Positions 15,178 to 24,471 of a DNA stretch of 42,034 nt are shown here, piece by piece. Under the pieces are notes generated by a model. The model did not search any database. It had not been told where the DNA came from and worked only from the letters and a program-made list of their open reading frames with translations. Both the position numbers and the translations under genes were made by a program. The stretch is from Deltaproteobacteria bacterium (GTDB lineage Bacteria; Desulfobacterota; Dissulfuribacteria; Dissulfuribacterales; UBA3076), in NCBI GenBank assembly GCA_003194485.1, contig PQXD01000019.1, positions 1 to 42,034 of the forward strand, given 5' to 3'. Numbering within the stretch: position 1 is the stretch's first letter; each line of letters opens with the position of its first letter.

Positions 15178-16443
15178 CTATTGATTAATCGTGACGGCCC
15201 GTTCAATGATCTTGCTCTCAGTCCAGTCTTCGGGATCCTCCTGTCGATGAGTCTTGGGACCGAGGTCATAGGACCCTGCGGTCAGTATGGCATCTATTGC
15301 CAATGGTGCGGTATCCTTGGCATTAAAGACATTAACCAGCATGTTATAGACAAAATCTTCCACACGTCCGGCCATCCTTTCCCTTATATCCCTGGATAGA
15401 CCAAGTATCTTGTTCTCAAAGGGAAGATTCAATTTCTTAAAATTCCCTCCCTTTAGACCTTTGGACTGTGCATAGGCCGTCATCTCCGCCCACAGTTCCT
15501 CTGTCACCCCTTCTCCTGCAATCTTGATGAAATTGCCGTCTTCATCTGTTACGGCATTGCCGTAATCGTTCACTTCAAGACCCCAGGAGATCATCTGAAG
15601 GGCAGTGGCTACGTTGGCCTTGGTGGTATTGGTCTTTGAGGCGATCTCCCGCAGTCTGTCCGAGTTATTGCCGGACGTGCCGTGCTGTGCCCCGGAGACC
15701 TTGTATTTGGCCAATGCCTCGTGAATCTCTCTGGTCAATTCTACCTGTATTCCCAAGTCACTTGCCTCAATACCATGGGTGGAGCCATTATTAAGGGCTA
15801 TCCAGTCAGGGAAGATATCATGGGCGTTAAGACCCTGTATCAGGAACAAGGCCTCATCAACTGTCGAAAGCCCTTCTTTTCCTTTGATTTCACCCACTTC
15901 GGTCTCAAGCCCGGCCCACTCGGGGATAAAGGGAGCAAGTTGCAGATTTGCAAGGAGGTTTTTGTCATCGGGGAGGTGTGATGCATCAATTGCTATGGAG
16001 GTCATGCCGGCTTCAAACAGGGTGGGGATCTCTACCTTTGCCGGTTCGACATCTTCTTCTTTCTTGATGCCATAGTGGTCGGCATGAATTGCTACCGGTA
16101 TAGTGATTCCCAGCTCATTGCAGACCTGATCCACCTGCCTGGCTATGTTCCAGTAATTGACCGCGCAATAGGCATTCGCACCGCCTTCCGACCTGGCTAT
16201 CTCTATTAGTATGGCTGCATTGGCCCTCTGAGCGGCGGCCAAAACGCCGCGAATGATGAGATAATTTCTGCCGTTAGCCGCAATAGTCATGGCCTTGCCT
16301 TTGGTCCGCATTGCCCTGTCAATGGCCTTGCCGCTTACCAGCAGGGCCTTTGAGTTAGGGAAAAGCCTAACTACATTGGGCGGACGTCCTACCTGCAGTG
16401 CCCTCTCAAAATCCGCGGAATAGTGACCCGCTTTTTCCGTCAT
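15178..16443 (-). CDS. fba: Class II fructose-bisphosphate aldolase
   Basis: Zn-dependent aldolase that cleaves or forms fructose-1,6-bisphosphate in glycolysis and gluconeogenesis. The 421-residue form is longer than the E. coli enzyme. Metal and substrate motifs: HADHYG (120-125), DASH (153-156), GLETEVGEIKG (178-188), ALNNGSTHG (216-224) and GAQHGTSGN (251-259). The ATG at 16443 is preceded by AAAGGAGGT. Its upstream gap to asd contains inverted GGTTCA-type repeats, so it may be transcribed with asd or on its own. A related function (other aldol substrate) is possible but less likely. Confidence 0.92.
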   Translation of the reverse strand: MTEKAGHYSADFERALQVGRPPNVVRLFPNSKALLVSGKAIDRAMRTKGKAMTIAANGRNYLIIRGVLAAAQRANAAILIEIARSEGGANAYCAVNYWNIARQVDQVCNELGITIPVAIHADHYGIKKEEDVEPAKVEIPTLFEAGMTSIAIDASHLPDDKNLLANLQLAPFIPEWAGLETEVGEIKGKEGLSTVDEALFLIQGLNAHDIFPDWIALNNGSTHGIEASDLGIQVELTREIHEALAKYKVSGAQHGTSGNNSDRLREIASKTNTTKANVATALQMISWGLEVNDYGNAVTDEDGNFIKIAGEGVTEELWAEMTAYAQSKGLKGGNFKKLNLPFENKILGLSRDIRERMAGRVEDFVYNMLVNVFNAKDTAPLAIDAILTAGSYDLGPKTHRQEDPEDWTESKIIERAVTINQ

Positions 16444-16467
16444 GACATACCTCCTTTCAGTTTTATT

Positions 16468-16592
16468 AGGTTCAATGGTTCCCGGTTCAAAGGTTCAGTT
16501 GGTTTTGAACCCAGTCTCTTGGCCGATATTCAGCGAATACAGCGGGACAAAGGTAACCCTGAACGCTGAACCCTTTCAACCCTGAACGGTTA
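16468..16592. repeat. GGTTCA/GAACCC inverted repeat between asd and fba
   Basis: Left half (16468-16515) consists of GGTTCA-type units and right half (16552-16592) of CCCTGAAC-type units, so the two can pair imperfectly across about 35 nt. The right half ends in GAACGGTTA, whose TTA is the complement of the asd stop codon. Confidence 0.65.
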
Positions 16593-17609
16593 CAGATATT
16601 TCTCCACCAGCAACTCTGCTATCTGAACGGCATTTGTGGCCGCCCCTTTCCTGATATTGTCAGCCACCACCCAGAAATCAAGTCCATTTGCCTGGGAGAT
16701 ATCTTCTCTTATCCTGCCTACAAGAGTCAGATCCTGTCCTTCAGCCTCCAGGGCGAGTGGATAGGCATTCCTGAAAGGATCATCGATTACCTTAATCCCG
16801 GGTGCATTGGTGAGGAGTTCTCTTGCCTTGGATGCGCTGATCTTCTGTTCGAACTTCACATTGACCGCCTCGGAGTGACTGTAGAATACAGGTACCCTTA
16901 CGGCAGTTGCAGAGACCTGGATCTCGGGATCTTCCATGATCTTCCTGGTCTCATTCACCATCTTCATCTCTTCCCTGGTATAGCCATTGTCCATGAAGAC
17001 ATCTATGTGTGGAAGGCAGTTAAAGGCGATCTGGTGCGGATAGACCTTGGGCTCAAGAGTCCTGCCTTCGGCCCAGGACTTCACCTGATCCTCAAGCTCA
17101 ACTATGGCCTTCTGCCCGGTGCCCGATACGGCCTGATAAGTAGATACGACAACGCGTTTTATCCGGGCACAGTCGTATAATGGCTTAAGGGCCACAACCA
17201 TCTGGATGGTGGAACAGTTGGGATTGGCTATAATGCCTTTTGCCTTATAGCCTGAGATGGCATGGGGATTTACCTCCGGCACTACCAGAGGGACCTCCGG
17301 ATCCATACGCCATGCGCTTGAGTTGTCCACGACTACAGCGCCGGCCTCTGCAGCCGAAGGAGCAAAGGTGAGGCTCCTGTCTCCGCCGGCAGAAAAAATT
17401 GCTATATCCACACCGTCAAAAGAATCGTGATCAAGCTTCCGGACCCGGACCTTTTCCGCCTTGAAGGAGAGCTCCTTTCCCTCGGAACGCTCGGAAGCCA
17501 AAAAACGGATCTCTCCTACAGGGAAATCCCGCTCCTCCAGAACCTTTATCATGGTCTGGCCGACCGCACCGGTGGCACCTGCTACTGCCACATTAAAAGT
17601 CTTTGCCAT
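16590..17609 (-). CDS. asd: Aspartate-semialdehyde dehydrogenase
   Basis: NADPH-dependent reduction of aspartyl phosphate to aspartate semialdehyde, the branch point to lysine, methionine and threonine, and hence to isoleucine. The 339 residues begin with the nucleotide motif VAVAGATGAVGQ (7-18); the catalytic cysteine is C132 in ANPNCSTIQMV; the Gln-containing YQAVSGTGQKA segment follows. ATG at 17609 follows GAGGAAAG. It starts 10 nt after the leuB stop, so the two are co-transcribed, as is common for leuB-asd. Confidence 0.97.
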   Translation of the reverse strand: MAKTFNVAVAGATGAVGQTMIKVLEERDFPVGEIRFLASERSEGKELSFKAEKVRVRKLDHDSFDGVDIAIFSAGGDRSLTFAPSAAEAGAVVVDNSSAWRMDPEVPLVVPEVNPHAISGYKAKGIIANPNCSTIQMVVALKPLYDCARIKRVVVSTYQAVSGTGQKAIVELEDQVKSWAEGRTLEPKVYPHQIAFNCLPHIDVFMDNGYTREEMKMVNETRKIMEDPEIQVSATAVRVPVFYSHSEAVNVKFEQKISASKARELLTNAPGIKVIDDPFRNAYPLALEAEGQDLTLVGRIREDISQANGLDFWVVADNIRKGAATNAVQIAELLVEKYL

Positions 17610-17619
17610 GACTCTTTCC

Positions 17620-18684
17620 TCAACCCATTAATCCCTCCTCAACCACCAGATCCCCTACTTCGGTGGTGCTATAGCCCATCCTGCCTGCTGAAAGGCTCTT
17701 CAGGTCCTCGCTGACCACCTTCCTGACTGCATTTTCAACAGCCTTTGCGGCCTCAATCTCACCCAGGTAGTCCAGCATCATCTGGGCGGCGCAGATGGCG
17801 GCCAGGGGATTAATGACATTTTTACCCGTATACTTGGGGGCCGAGCCGCCTATAGGTTCAAACATGGAGACACCCTCAGGATTGAGATTGCCTCCTGCGG
17901 CAATACCCATGCCTCCCTGTATCATGGCCCCAAGATCCGTGATGATGTCCCCGAACATATTATCAGTGACTATTACATCAAACCATTCGGGGTTTTTGAC
18001 CATCCACATGCAGGTAGCGTCCACATGGGCATAGTCTGTTGCAATATCAGGGTACTCCCTGCCTACATCATAGAACGTACGTTCCCACAGGTCAAAGGCA
18101 TAGGTAAGCACATTGGTCTTTCCACAGAGGGTGAGCTTCTTTGCCTTATTACGACGCCTGCAGTACTCAAAGGCAAAGCGGATGCATCGCTCCGCACCCT
18201 TTCTTGTATTGATGGATTCCTGAACAGCGACCTCATCCGGAGTGCCTTTCTTGAGCACGCCACCGGCTCCGGTATAAAGGCCTTCCGTATTTTCCCTGAC
18301 GACTACGAAATCTATATCCTCTGGCCCCTTATCCTTAAGGGGTGTATCCACGCCGGGATAGAGGATAACCGGTCGAAGATTTATATACTGGTCCAGTGCA
18401 AATCGCAGGGCAAGGAGTATCCCTTTTTCCAGAATACCCGGCTTTACATCCGGATGACCGATAGCCCCGAGATAAATGGCCTTGTTTTGCTTGAGATCTT
18501 CCACTGCCCCTTCCGGGAGGACCTCTCCTGTTCGCAGATATCTCTCTCCGCCGTAATCATACCAGGTAAAATCGAGATTAAATCCAAAACGATCAGATGC
18601 GGCCTTGAGGACCTTTACACCTTCGGCCACAACCTCAGGGCCTGTACCGTCTCCCGGAATAACAGCAATTTTGTAAGTATTCAT
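17620..18684 (-). CDS. leuB: 3-isopropylmalate dehydrogenase
   Basis: NAD-dependent oxidative decarboxylation of 3-isopropylmalate, third step of the leucine branch. At 354 residues it has the isocitrate/isopropylmalate dehydrogenase fold: [10 protein letters not shown] (9-18), VRENTEGLY, the [10 protein letters not shown] lysine segment, [11 protein letters not shown], and the NAD-side [11 protein letters not shown]. The sequence resembles the LeuB/tartrate-dehydrogenase-like group, so broader substrate range is possible, but the position between leuD and asd supports LeuB. AAGGG precedes the ATG. Its 5' gap contains a repeat element. Confidence 0.93.
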   Translation of the reverse strand: MNTYKIAVIPGDGTGPEVVAEGVKVLKAASDRFGFNLDFTWYDYGGERYLRTGEVLPEGAVEDLKQNKAIYLGAIGHPDVKPGILEKGILLALRFALDQYINLRPVILYPGVDTPLKDKGPEDIDFVVVRENTEGLYTGAGGVLKKGTPDEVAVQESINTRKGAERCIRFAFEYCRRRNKAKKLTLCGKTNVLTYAFDLWERTFYDVGREYPDIATDYAHVDATCMWMVKNPEWFDVIVTDNMFGDIITDLGAMIQGGMGIAAGGNLNPEGVSMFEPIGGSAPKYTGKNVINPLAAICAAQMMLDYLGEIEAAKAVENAVRKVVSEDLKSLSAGRMGYSTTEVGDLVVEEGLMG

Positions 18685-18704
18685 TATCTAAACCCTTTAT
18701 AAGC

Positions 18705-19012
18705 AAATATTCTTGTGAACCCGTGGCCCCACGTAACCGTTCACTGGCAGGGGATATTTCTTTTCACTTCACACTTCAGCCCCTTAAAAGCCGAGAAAAC
18801 TACGGGGCTTCCGTTAAACTGTTCAAAGAAATATCCCCTGCCAGTGAACGGTTGCCATCCGTGCCCTGCCGCAGGAGCGGTTTGCCTTTTTTCGGGGTTT
18901 TGGGTAGCGGGCCGGATTGCACTGCCTCTCCGGTCTGCGATGAGTGAGCCTTGAAACCCGGAAAAAGGTAAACCGCTCCAAGGCAGGATATAACGGGTTC
19001 ACTGAATATTTA
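18705..19012 (-). repeat. MITE-like element, copy B, between leuD and leuB
   Basis: The element is bounded by imperfect terminal inverted repeats: AAATATTC..TGAACCCGT at 18705-18724 and its complement ACGGGTTCAC..GAATATTTA at 18993-19012, one indel apart. The segment 18851-18983 matches copy A (12436-12567) in inverted orientation. It also holds a 119-nt hairpin (18735-18853) that copy A lacks. It lies inside an operon, so it would be transcribed. Confidence 0.75.
18735..18853. repeat. Perfect 29-bp hairpin nested in the repeat element
   Basis: Arms 18735-18763 (AACCGTTCACTGGCAGGGG...) and 18825-18853 are perfect reverse complements. The 61-nt loop itself holds a 6-bp inverted repeat, AGCCCC (18778-18783) and GGGGCT (18804-18809). 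Confidence 0.9.
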
Positions 19013-19038
19013 CCTTTATAAAAAGAAAAATTCAACAT

Positions 19039-19527
19039 TTACAAGCTTTTAAGCACATGCGGGATCAGTCCCCCATCTGAAATCAACTCCTGCATGAATA
19101 GAGGTATGGGCTGTGCTCTGAAGACATCTCCTGTAGTCAGGTCCCGGATTTCTCCTGTATCTGCATTCACCTCCACCTCGTCGCCTTCTTTGAGGGCTTC
19201 GGCTGCCTTATCACTCTCGAATATCGGAAGACCCATATTAAACGCATTGCGATAAAATATCCTGGCAAAGCTCGGGGCTATTACACAACCAATGCCTGCC
19301 GCCTTAAGGGCTATGGGAGCATGCTCTCTGGAAGAACCGCAACCAAAATTCTTTCCTGCAACTATTATGTCTCCCGGTTTTATTTTTTTGGAAAAATCAG
19401 GATCGGCATCCTCCATACAGTGTTTGGCAAGCTCTGCCGGGTCCGAGGTATTTAGATAGCGTGCCGGGATAATCACATCGGTATTTATATCTTCCCCGAA
19501 TTTCCAGACCCTTCCCTTGATTTTCAT
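19039..19527 (-). CDS. leuD: 3-isopropylmalate dehydratase, small subunit
   Basis: The swivel subunit that, with LeuC, isomerises 2- to 3-isopropylmalate. The 162-residue length is the short archaeal/thermophile form rather than the about 200-residue E. coli form. Motifs: [17 protein letters not shown] (9-25) and [14 protein letters not shown] (58-71), then [15 protein letters not shown] precedes the ATG. It is separated from leuC by 222 nt of inverted repeats and from leuB by a repeat element, although all three genes act together. Confidence 0.97.
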   Translation of the reverse strand: MKIKGRVWKFGEDINTDVIIPARYLNTSDPAELAKHCMEDADPDFSKKIKPGDIIVAGKNFGCGSSREHAPIALKAAGIGCVIAPSFARIFYRNAFNMGLPIFESDKAAEALKEGDEVEVNADTGEIRDLTTGDVFRAQPIPLFMQELISDGGLIPHVLKSL

Positions 19528-19539
19528 GGTTCAGACCTC

Positions 19540-19712
19540 GTTAAGTGGTTAAGTCGTTAAATAGTTGAGTCGTTGAGTCGGAAAATAAATGTTAAATCAG
19601 TATATTAGACCTTCAACTACATCAAGTGTCCAATTTTTATGCAAACCATATAAGTTCATATAATAACCACTTAACTAATCAACTATTCAACCACTCAACG
19701 ACTCAACTATTT
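19540..19712. repeat. Inverted repeat between leuC and leuD
   Basis: Two nested pairs: GTTAAGTGGTTA (19540-19551) with TAACCACTTAAC (19664-19675), and the 20-nt AAATAGTTGAGTCGTT... (19559-19578) with its perfect complement (19693-19712). The arms consist of short GTTGAGTCG/GTTAAGT units. No T run follows on the - strand, the transcribed direction. Confidence 0.85.
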
Positions 19713-19749
19713 GACGATCTCTGTGGTTATTTAATACTTCTTTTTTCCC

Positions 19750-21015
19750 TTACAGCTCATCAGGACTTCCGATTCTACCCAATACCGCACTTGCAGCGGC
19801 AATGGCCGGATTTGCCAGATATACCTCACTCTCAGGATGTCCCATCCGGCCCACAAAATTCCTGTTTGTCGTTGCAAGGGCCCGTTCCCCCCTGGCAAGA
19901 ACCCCCATGTGCCCTCCGAGACAGGGTCCGCAGGTGGGTGGCCCTATAACCGCGCCGGCATCCAGAAAGGTCTTGAGAAATCCCTTATCCAGGGCCTGGG
20001 TATACTCTGAGGGAGTAGTAGGAATGACTATCAGTCTAAGACCTTTTGACACATGCCGTCCGGATATGACCCCAGCGGCAAGGGCCAGGTCTTCCAGACG
20101 TCCATTGGTACAGGAACCTATCACCACCTGATCCAGAGGTATGTTTCCCACTTCTGAAATACCCTTGGTATTTTCAGGCAGATGGGGACAGGCCACCTGA
20201 GGTTCTATATCGCTGCAGTCATACTCAATAACCCTGGCGTATCGGCTGTCTTCATCACTGCGATAAACGGTAAAATCCCTGCCTGTCCGGCCAGTCAAAT
20301 AGCTTAGGGTCGTATCATCAGGATTAATAAGCCCCACTTTGCCACCTGCCTCGATGGCCATATTGGACATGGTAAACCGGCCTGCCATGGACAGGGAATC
20401 AATCACCGTACCCGTAAATTCCATGGCCATATACAGGGCCCCGTCCACACCGATATCGCCTATGGTGTAGAGTATCAAATCCTTGCCACCGACCCAGGGC
20501 CGGAGTTTTCCATTGTATATAAATTTTATGGACTCCGGCACCTTGAACCAGGTCTTTCCTGTCATCATAGTGGCGGCCAGATCAGTGCTCCCCACCCCTG
20601 TAGCAAAAGTCCCCAATGCACCGTATGTACAGGTATGACTGTCGGCTCCTATAACGACTTCACCTGGAAGCACCAGTCCTTTTTCCGGAAGCAGCACATG
20701 TTCTACTCCGGATTCACCACCGTCATAATGGTGAACAATACCCTGCTCGGCGGCAAACTCCCTGAGGAGCCTGGCCTGCTCGGCACTCATAATATCCTTG
20801 TTGGGAACAAAGTGGTCTGACACCAGGGCAATCTTTTCCCTGTCAAAAACAGCCCTTACGCCTGCCTGCCTGAAGGTCTTTATGGCAATGGGGGCTGTAA
20901 TGTCGTTGCCCAGTGCAAAGTCCACATAGACTTCGACCAGTTGACCAGGCTCCACGCTATCCAGGCCGGCATGGGCAGCCAGGATCTTTTCGGCTATTGT
21001 CATCGGCCGGCTCAT
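19750..21015 (-). CDS. leuC: 3-isopropylmalate dehydratase, large subunit
   Basis: [4Fe-4S] aconitase-family subunit acting with LeuD. The cluster ligands are C302 (GSCTNGR), C362 and C365 (PTCGPCLGG). ADSHTCTYGALG (124-135) is the aconitase signature. At 421 residues it is the short homoaconitase-like type, matching the short LeuD. The ATG at 21015 gives MSRPMTIAEK; a second ATG four codons in (21003) is also possible. Upstream is a repeat-bearing gap to leuA. Confidence 0.96.
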   Translation of the reverse strand: MSRPMTIAEKILAAHAGLDSVEPGQLVEVYVDFALGNDITAPIAIKTFRQAGVRAVFDREKIALVSDHFVPNKDIMSAEQARLLREFAAEQGIVHHYDGGESGVEHVLLPEKGLVLPGEVVIGADSHTCTYGALGTFATGVGSTDLAATMMTGKTWFKVPESIKFIYNGKLRPWVGGKDLILYTIGDIGVDGALYMAMEFTGTVIDSLSMAGRFTMSNMAIEAGGKVGLINPDDTTLSYLTGRTGRDFTVYRSDEDSRYARVIEYDCSDIEPQVACPHLPENTKGISEVGNIPLDQVVIGSCTNGRLEDLALAAGVISGRHVSKGLRLIVIPTTPSEYTQALDKGFLKTFLDAGAVIGPPTCGPCLGGHMGVLARGERALATTNRNFVGRMGHPESEVYLANPAIAAASAVLGRIGSPDEL

Positions 21016-21026
21016 AACATGCTCTC

Positions 21027-21178
21027 GTAACCGTTCACGGGTTCAAAGGTTCAGGGTTCGATGCAGCAAATTCATCTAAAGGATTCAAAGATTCAAGGTA
21101 TGGGGTTAATGCAAGTTACAAAAAGAAAAGCAATCCTTAACCTTTGAACCCTGAACCCCTGAACCTCGGAACCCTGAT
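21027..21178. repeat. GGTTCA/GAACCC inverted repeat between leuA and leuC
   Basis: Left part (21027-21059) starts with GTAACCGTTCACGGGTTCA and continues GGTTCA units; right part (21137-21178) has CCTTTGAACCCTGAAC units in the opposite sense. They share GGTTCAAAGG-type words in inverted form. It is another member of the family at 5885, 6684, 16468 and 25482. Confidence 0.7.
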
Positions 21179-21185
21179 TCACAAT

Positions 21186-22724
21186 TCAACATTTCTTTTG
21201 CAGCGCATTTTCCTTTATATATACAAGACGGTTCAGGGCGTTCAAATATGCCCTGACACTGGCAGTAATTATATCAGGATCGGCTCCATGGCCTGTGACC
21301 ACATGGCTGTCTTCTTCAAGACGCACAGTGACCTCTCCCAAGGCATCCGTGCCTCCTGTAATGGAATTTACAGTAAAACGGAGCAGATGGCTTTTAGTAT
21401 TCACGATCTCGGCCACTGCCTTGTAGGCCGCATCTATGGGACCGGCCCCCGTGCTCACTCCGTCAACCTCTTTGCCGTCTATTTCTATTATCACGGTTGC
21501 GGTCGGTTTTATGCCGCTGCCACCGGCAACATGGAGATAAACAAGACGATAACGATCCGGAATCCTGAGTACCTCCTCTGCCACGAGGGCCTCAATATCC
21601 TCCGGATAAACCTCCTTTTTTTTGTCTGCAAGCGACTTGAACCTCGTAAATACCCTATCGATCTCTTCATCACTGAGCTTGTAGCCTGATTCCTCAAGCT
21701 TTGCCTTAAGGGCATGTCTCCCGGAGTGTTTTCCAAGGACCAGGATCCCTTTGCTAAGACCTATGTCCTTGGGATCGATAATCTCATAGGTCGTACGTTC
21801 CTTTAAGACACCGTCCTGGTGGATTCCGGACTCGTGTGCAAAGGCATTGGCCCCTACTATGGCCTTGTTTGCCTGGACCACCATTCCGGTAAGCATGCTT
21901 ACCAGCCGGCTGGTAGCCATAATATGTTGAGCGGATATCGCAGTGTCATAGGGAAGGACGTCTCGCCTGGTACGGATGGCCATGACCACCTCTTCCATGG
22001 CGGCATTTCCACACCTTTCACCTATGCCGTTTACAGTGCACTCCACCTGTCTTGCACCTTGTTCCAAAGCCGTCAGCACATTCGCTGTGGCCAGTCCCAG
22101 ATCATTGTGACAGTGTACGCTCAGGACCGCTTTGTGGATGTTGGGCGTGTGCTCGATTACATACCTGATCATCCTGCCAAAGTCATGAGGTACAGCATAC
22201 CCCACTGTGTCGGGAAAATTGACCGTTGTGGCACCGGCATCTATCACTGCCTCAAAGACCCTGCACAGAAAATCCAGATCGCTCCGGCTTGCGTCTTCAG
22301 CGGAAAACTCCACATTGCCTGTGTATTTTGCAGCATACCCTACCGCAGTCCTGGCCATATCCAATACCTGTTCCCTGGTCTTTCTCAGTTTATACTGGAG
22401 GTGGATATCAGAAGTGGCAATAAAGGTATGTATTCGAGGATTTTCTCCCTCCTTTATCGCCTCCCAGGCCGTATCGATGTCTTTCTCATTGGCACGGGCC
22501 AGGGCAGCGATCTGCAGCCCCCTGATTTCCTGTGAAAGGCGCTGAACACTCTCAAAGTCACCCTGGGAGGCAACAGGAAATCCGGCCTCGATTACATCGA
22601 CGTTCAGCTTTCTCAACTGCCTTCCGATCTGGAGTTTTTCTTCAGCGTTCAGGGATACACCCGGGGACTGCTCACCGTCCCTTAATGTAGTATCAAATAT
22701 TATTATCCTTTCACCGCTGCTCAT
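21186..22724 (-). CDS. leuA: 2-isopropylmalate synthase
   Basis: Condenses acetyl-CoA and 2-ketoisovalerate, the committed leucine step. The 512 residues have the TIM-barrel catalytic part ([14 protein letters not shown] near 10-23, [19 protein letters not shown], and the metal-binding HCHNDLG) and a C-terminal regulatory LeuA dimer domain from about residue 380 ([10 protein letters not shown]..., AVAEIVNT). The latter binds leucine in the family, giving feedback inhibition. I chose the ATG at 22724, which starts just before the conserved motif and follows GGGAAG; the open frame reaches a TTG at 22769. Homocitrate or citramalate synthase is less likely given the full leu cluster. Confidence 0.95.
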   Translation of the reverse strand: MSSGERIIIFDTTLRDGEQSPGVSLNAEEKLQIGRQLRKLNVDVIEAGFPVASQGDFESVQRLSQEIRGLQIAALARANEKDIDTAWEAIKEGENPRIHTFIATSDIHLQYKLRKTREQVLDMARTAVGYAAKYTGNVEFSAEDASRSDLDFLCRVFEAVIDAGATTVNFPDTVGYAVPHDFGRMIRYVIEHTPNIHKAVLSVHCHNDLGLATANVLTALEQGARQVECTVNGIGERCGNAAMEEVVMAIRTRRDVLPYDTAISAQHIMATSRLVSMLTGMVVQANKAIVGANAFAHESGIHQDGVLKERTTYEIIDPKDIGLSKGILVLGKHSGRHALKAKLEESGYKLSDEEIDRVFTRFKSLADKKKEVYPEDIEALVAEEVLRIPDRYRLVYLHVAGGSGIKPTATVIIEIDGKEVDGVSTGAGPIDAAYKAVAEIVNTKSHLLRFTVNSITGGTDALGEVTVRLEEDSHVVTGHGADPDIITASVRAYLNALNRLVYIKENALQKKC

Positions 22725-22786
22725 TTTCTTTACTTCCCAGTAATTGTTCACTTCCCGCACTGTTGCCAAGGAGCATGAACAGGCCC

Positions 22787-23599
22787 CTAAGTCCCCTTGT
22801 CCCTGCCATGGAAAACATCTTTACTTTGATGTCTTATACCGGACCTCAACGACCTGGGTCTCAGAACTCTGAGGGACATCAACACAGGCCCGGATATCAC
22901 ATAGGTAACCATAAGGACAAACAGGGTCACCTTTGGCTCTGTAGCAACTACCATTATACCCAGAATCAACACCACCATACCGGAAAAAGGATGCTGTTGA
23001 AGCCAGCGAACTTCCTTAAAACTGTGGTAACGCACATTGCTGACCATCAGAAAAGAGAGGCCGTAGACCGTGATCAGCACTGTCACATGGCGCACCGGCC
23101 CAAATATTCCGAGATGCTGGCATAAAAGCACTGATGTAGCCAGTACGGCCGCTGCAGAGGGGCATGGCAGGCCAAGGAAGTAACTCCTTTCGCGGCTATT
23201 GCCGCCTTGGCTCAGGGTATTGAATCTGGCCAGCCTGAGAGCAGTGGTTGCCACATACAGAAAGGCGGCAAGCCATCCCAGCCGGCCGTAGTCCTGCAGC
23301 CCCCACATAAAGGCCAGTATGCCCGGGGCTACCCCAAAGGCCACCAGGTCTGAAAGGGAATCATACTCCAGACCGAATCTGGTGGTAGTACGGGTCCAGC
23401 GGGCCACCCTTCCGTCCAGACCATCCAGGATACCGGCTATCAAAATGGCCACGGCAGCAGCCTGATAATTACCCTTGATAGCGGCAATAATGGCATAGAA
23501 CCCGCTGAATAAACTTGCCGAGGTCAGCAGGTTTGGAAGGAGATATATTCTGCGTCTTGAAACCCTGTCTGCCGAATCACTGCTTTGCTTTTCTGCCAT
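22787..23599 (-). CDS. pssA: CDP-diacylglycerol-serine O-phosphatidyltransferase
   Basis: Membrane enzyme making phosphatidylserine from CDP-diacylglycerol and serine. The CDP-alcohol phosphotransferase motif is intact: [18 protein letters not shown] followed by EYDSLSD, with the spacing DGx2ARx8Gx3Dx3D. Of 270 residues about six to eight hydrophobic segments cross the membrane (for example [13 protein letters not shown] and [15 protein letters not shown]). It is the step before Psd, encoded directly upstream. Standing between ilvC-psd and leuA is a gene order known in deltaproteobacteria. The extended C-terminus (residues 240-270) is Arg-rich. Confidence 0.95.
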   Translation of the reverse strand: MAEKQSSDSADRVSRRRIYLLPNLLTSASLFSGFYAIIAAIKGNYQAAAVAILIAGILDGLDGRVARWTRTTTRFGLEYDSLSDLVAFGVAPGILAFMWGLQDYGRLGWLAAFLYVATTALRLARFNTLSQGGNSRERSYFLGLPCPSAAAVLATSVLLCQHLGIFGPVRHVTVLITVYGLSFLMVSNVRYHSFKEVRWLQQHPFSGMVVLILGIMVVATEPKVTLFVLMVTYVISGPVLMSLRVLRPRSLRSGIRHQSKDVFHGRDKGT

Positions 23600-23635
23600 G
23601 AGAGCCCCCTGTTAGAAATAAGGAACTGGAAACTG

Positions 23636-24286
23636 CTAGTTGCTGCCGTTTCGGGCAAGAACCGTCTGCCCGGCCCTTGTCCGGTCACCCTTTTTTACCA
23701 ACACTGAGACGGTTTTTGGGACATACACGTCAAGACGGGACCCAAAACGAATGAGTCCAAAGCGTTCACCGATTTTAACATTATCACCGGCCTTAACCCA
23801 ACAGGAAATCCTTCTGGCTATTATACCCGCTACCTGTACAACGGTCAGCTTTATTCCGTCCTCGCCGCAGATCAAGATGGCATTCCGCTCGTTTTCGAGC
23901 AAGGCCCTTTTACGGTCAGCAGGCCAGAAAGATCCGGGCCGGTATGAAATCTGTCGAACCTGACCTGTAATTGGAACCCTGTTTACGTGCACATTAAAAA
24001 TACTCATAAATATACTGATTCGCCTTACATCTTTTCCGCCAAGGGAATCCCTGTCATCTTCAGCCACATCTATGACCCGACCGTCAGCCGGCGATACCAC
24101 CAGGCCTGAACCTGATGGAATTATACGCTCTGGATCCCGAAAGAAGAACAGGACAAAGCCTGCAATCACAAAAAAGACTATGGCCGTAACAGACCAGTTG
24201 AGTGAAGCAAATACCACAGCGGCCAGGACAGCACCACCTATAAAAGGAGTTCCTTCCCTGGCAACCGGAATGCGATGAGAATGCAT
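23636..24286 (-). CDS. psd: Phosphatidylserine decarboxylase proenzyme (short type)
   Basis: Converts phosphatidylserine to phosphatidylethanolamine. The 216-residue short form has an N-terminal hydrophobic hairpin (17-48), FFFRDPERIIP, SPADGRVI (65-72), and FMSIFNVHVNRVP. The self-cleavage site is FGS at residues 181-183; cleavage before Ser183 would yield the pyruvoyl group. Follows ilvC across a 185-nt gap holding a long hairpin. No strong ribosome site is seen before ATG 24286. Confidence 0.95.
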   Translation of the reverse strand: MHSHRIPVAREGTPFIGGAVLAAVVFASLNWSVTAIVFFVIAGFVLFFFRDPERIIPSGSGLVVSPADGRVIDVAEDDRDSLGGKDVRRISIFMSIFNVHVNRVPITGQVRQISYRPGSFWPADRKRALLENERNAILICGEDGIKLTVVQVAGIIARRISCWVKAGDNVKIGERFGLIRFGSRLDVYVPKTVSVLVKKGDRTRAGQTVLARNGSN

Positions 24287-24320
24287 TAAGGGCTTATTAG
24301 AGATTATTTACTCCATATCT

Positions 24321-24431
24321 GGCGGTCGGCAGGGCCTTTTGCAGGATTTCAAAGCATAATCCGGTGCAGATCTCAATTGGGTGTGCTATCCGCCCGCGGT
24401 TGAAATCCTGCAAAAGGCCCTGCCGACCGCC
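24321..24431. repeat. Perfect 31-bp hairpin between ilvC and psd
   Basis: Arms 24321-24351 (GGCGGTCGGCAGGGCC...) and 24401-24431 are perfect reverse complements around a 49-nt loop. No T run follows on the - strand, so it is not an ordinary terminator. It fills most of the gap between psd and ilvC. Confidence 0.9.
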
Positions 24432-24471
24432 ATGAAGCGTAAATGTTTAAAGGGCCAAGAAAAAACCAAGG

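Noticed and set aside
21819-22535. Long + strand frame opposite leuA
   Set aside because: Shadow of leuA; no ribosome site and an atypical composition.
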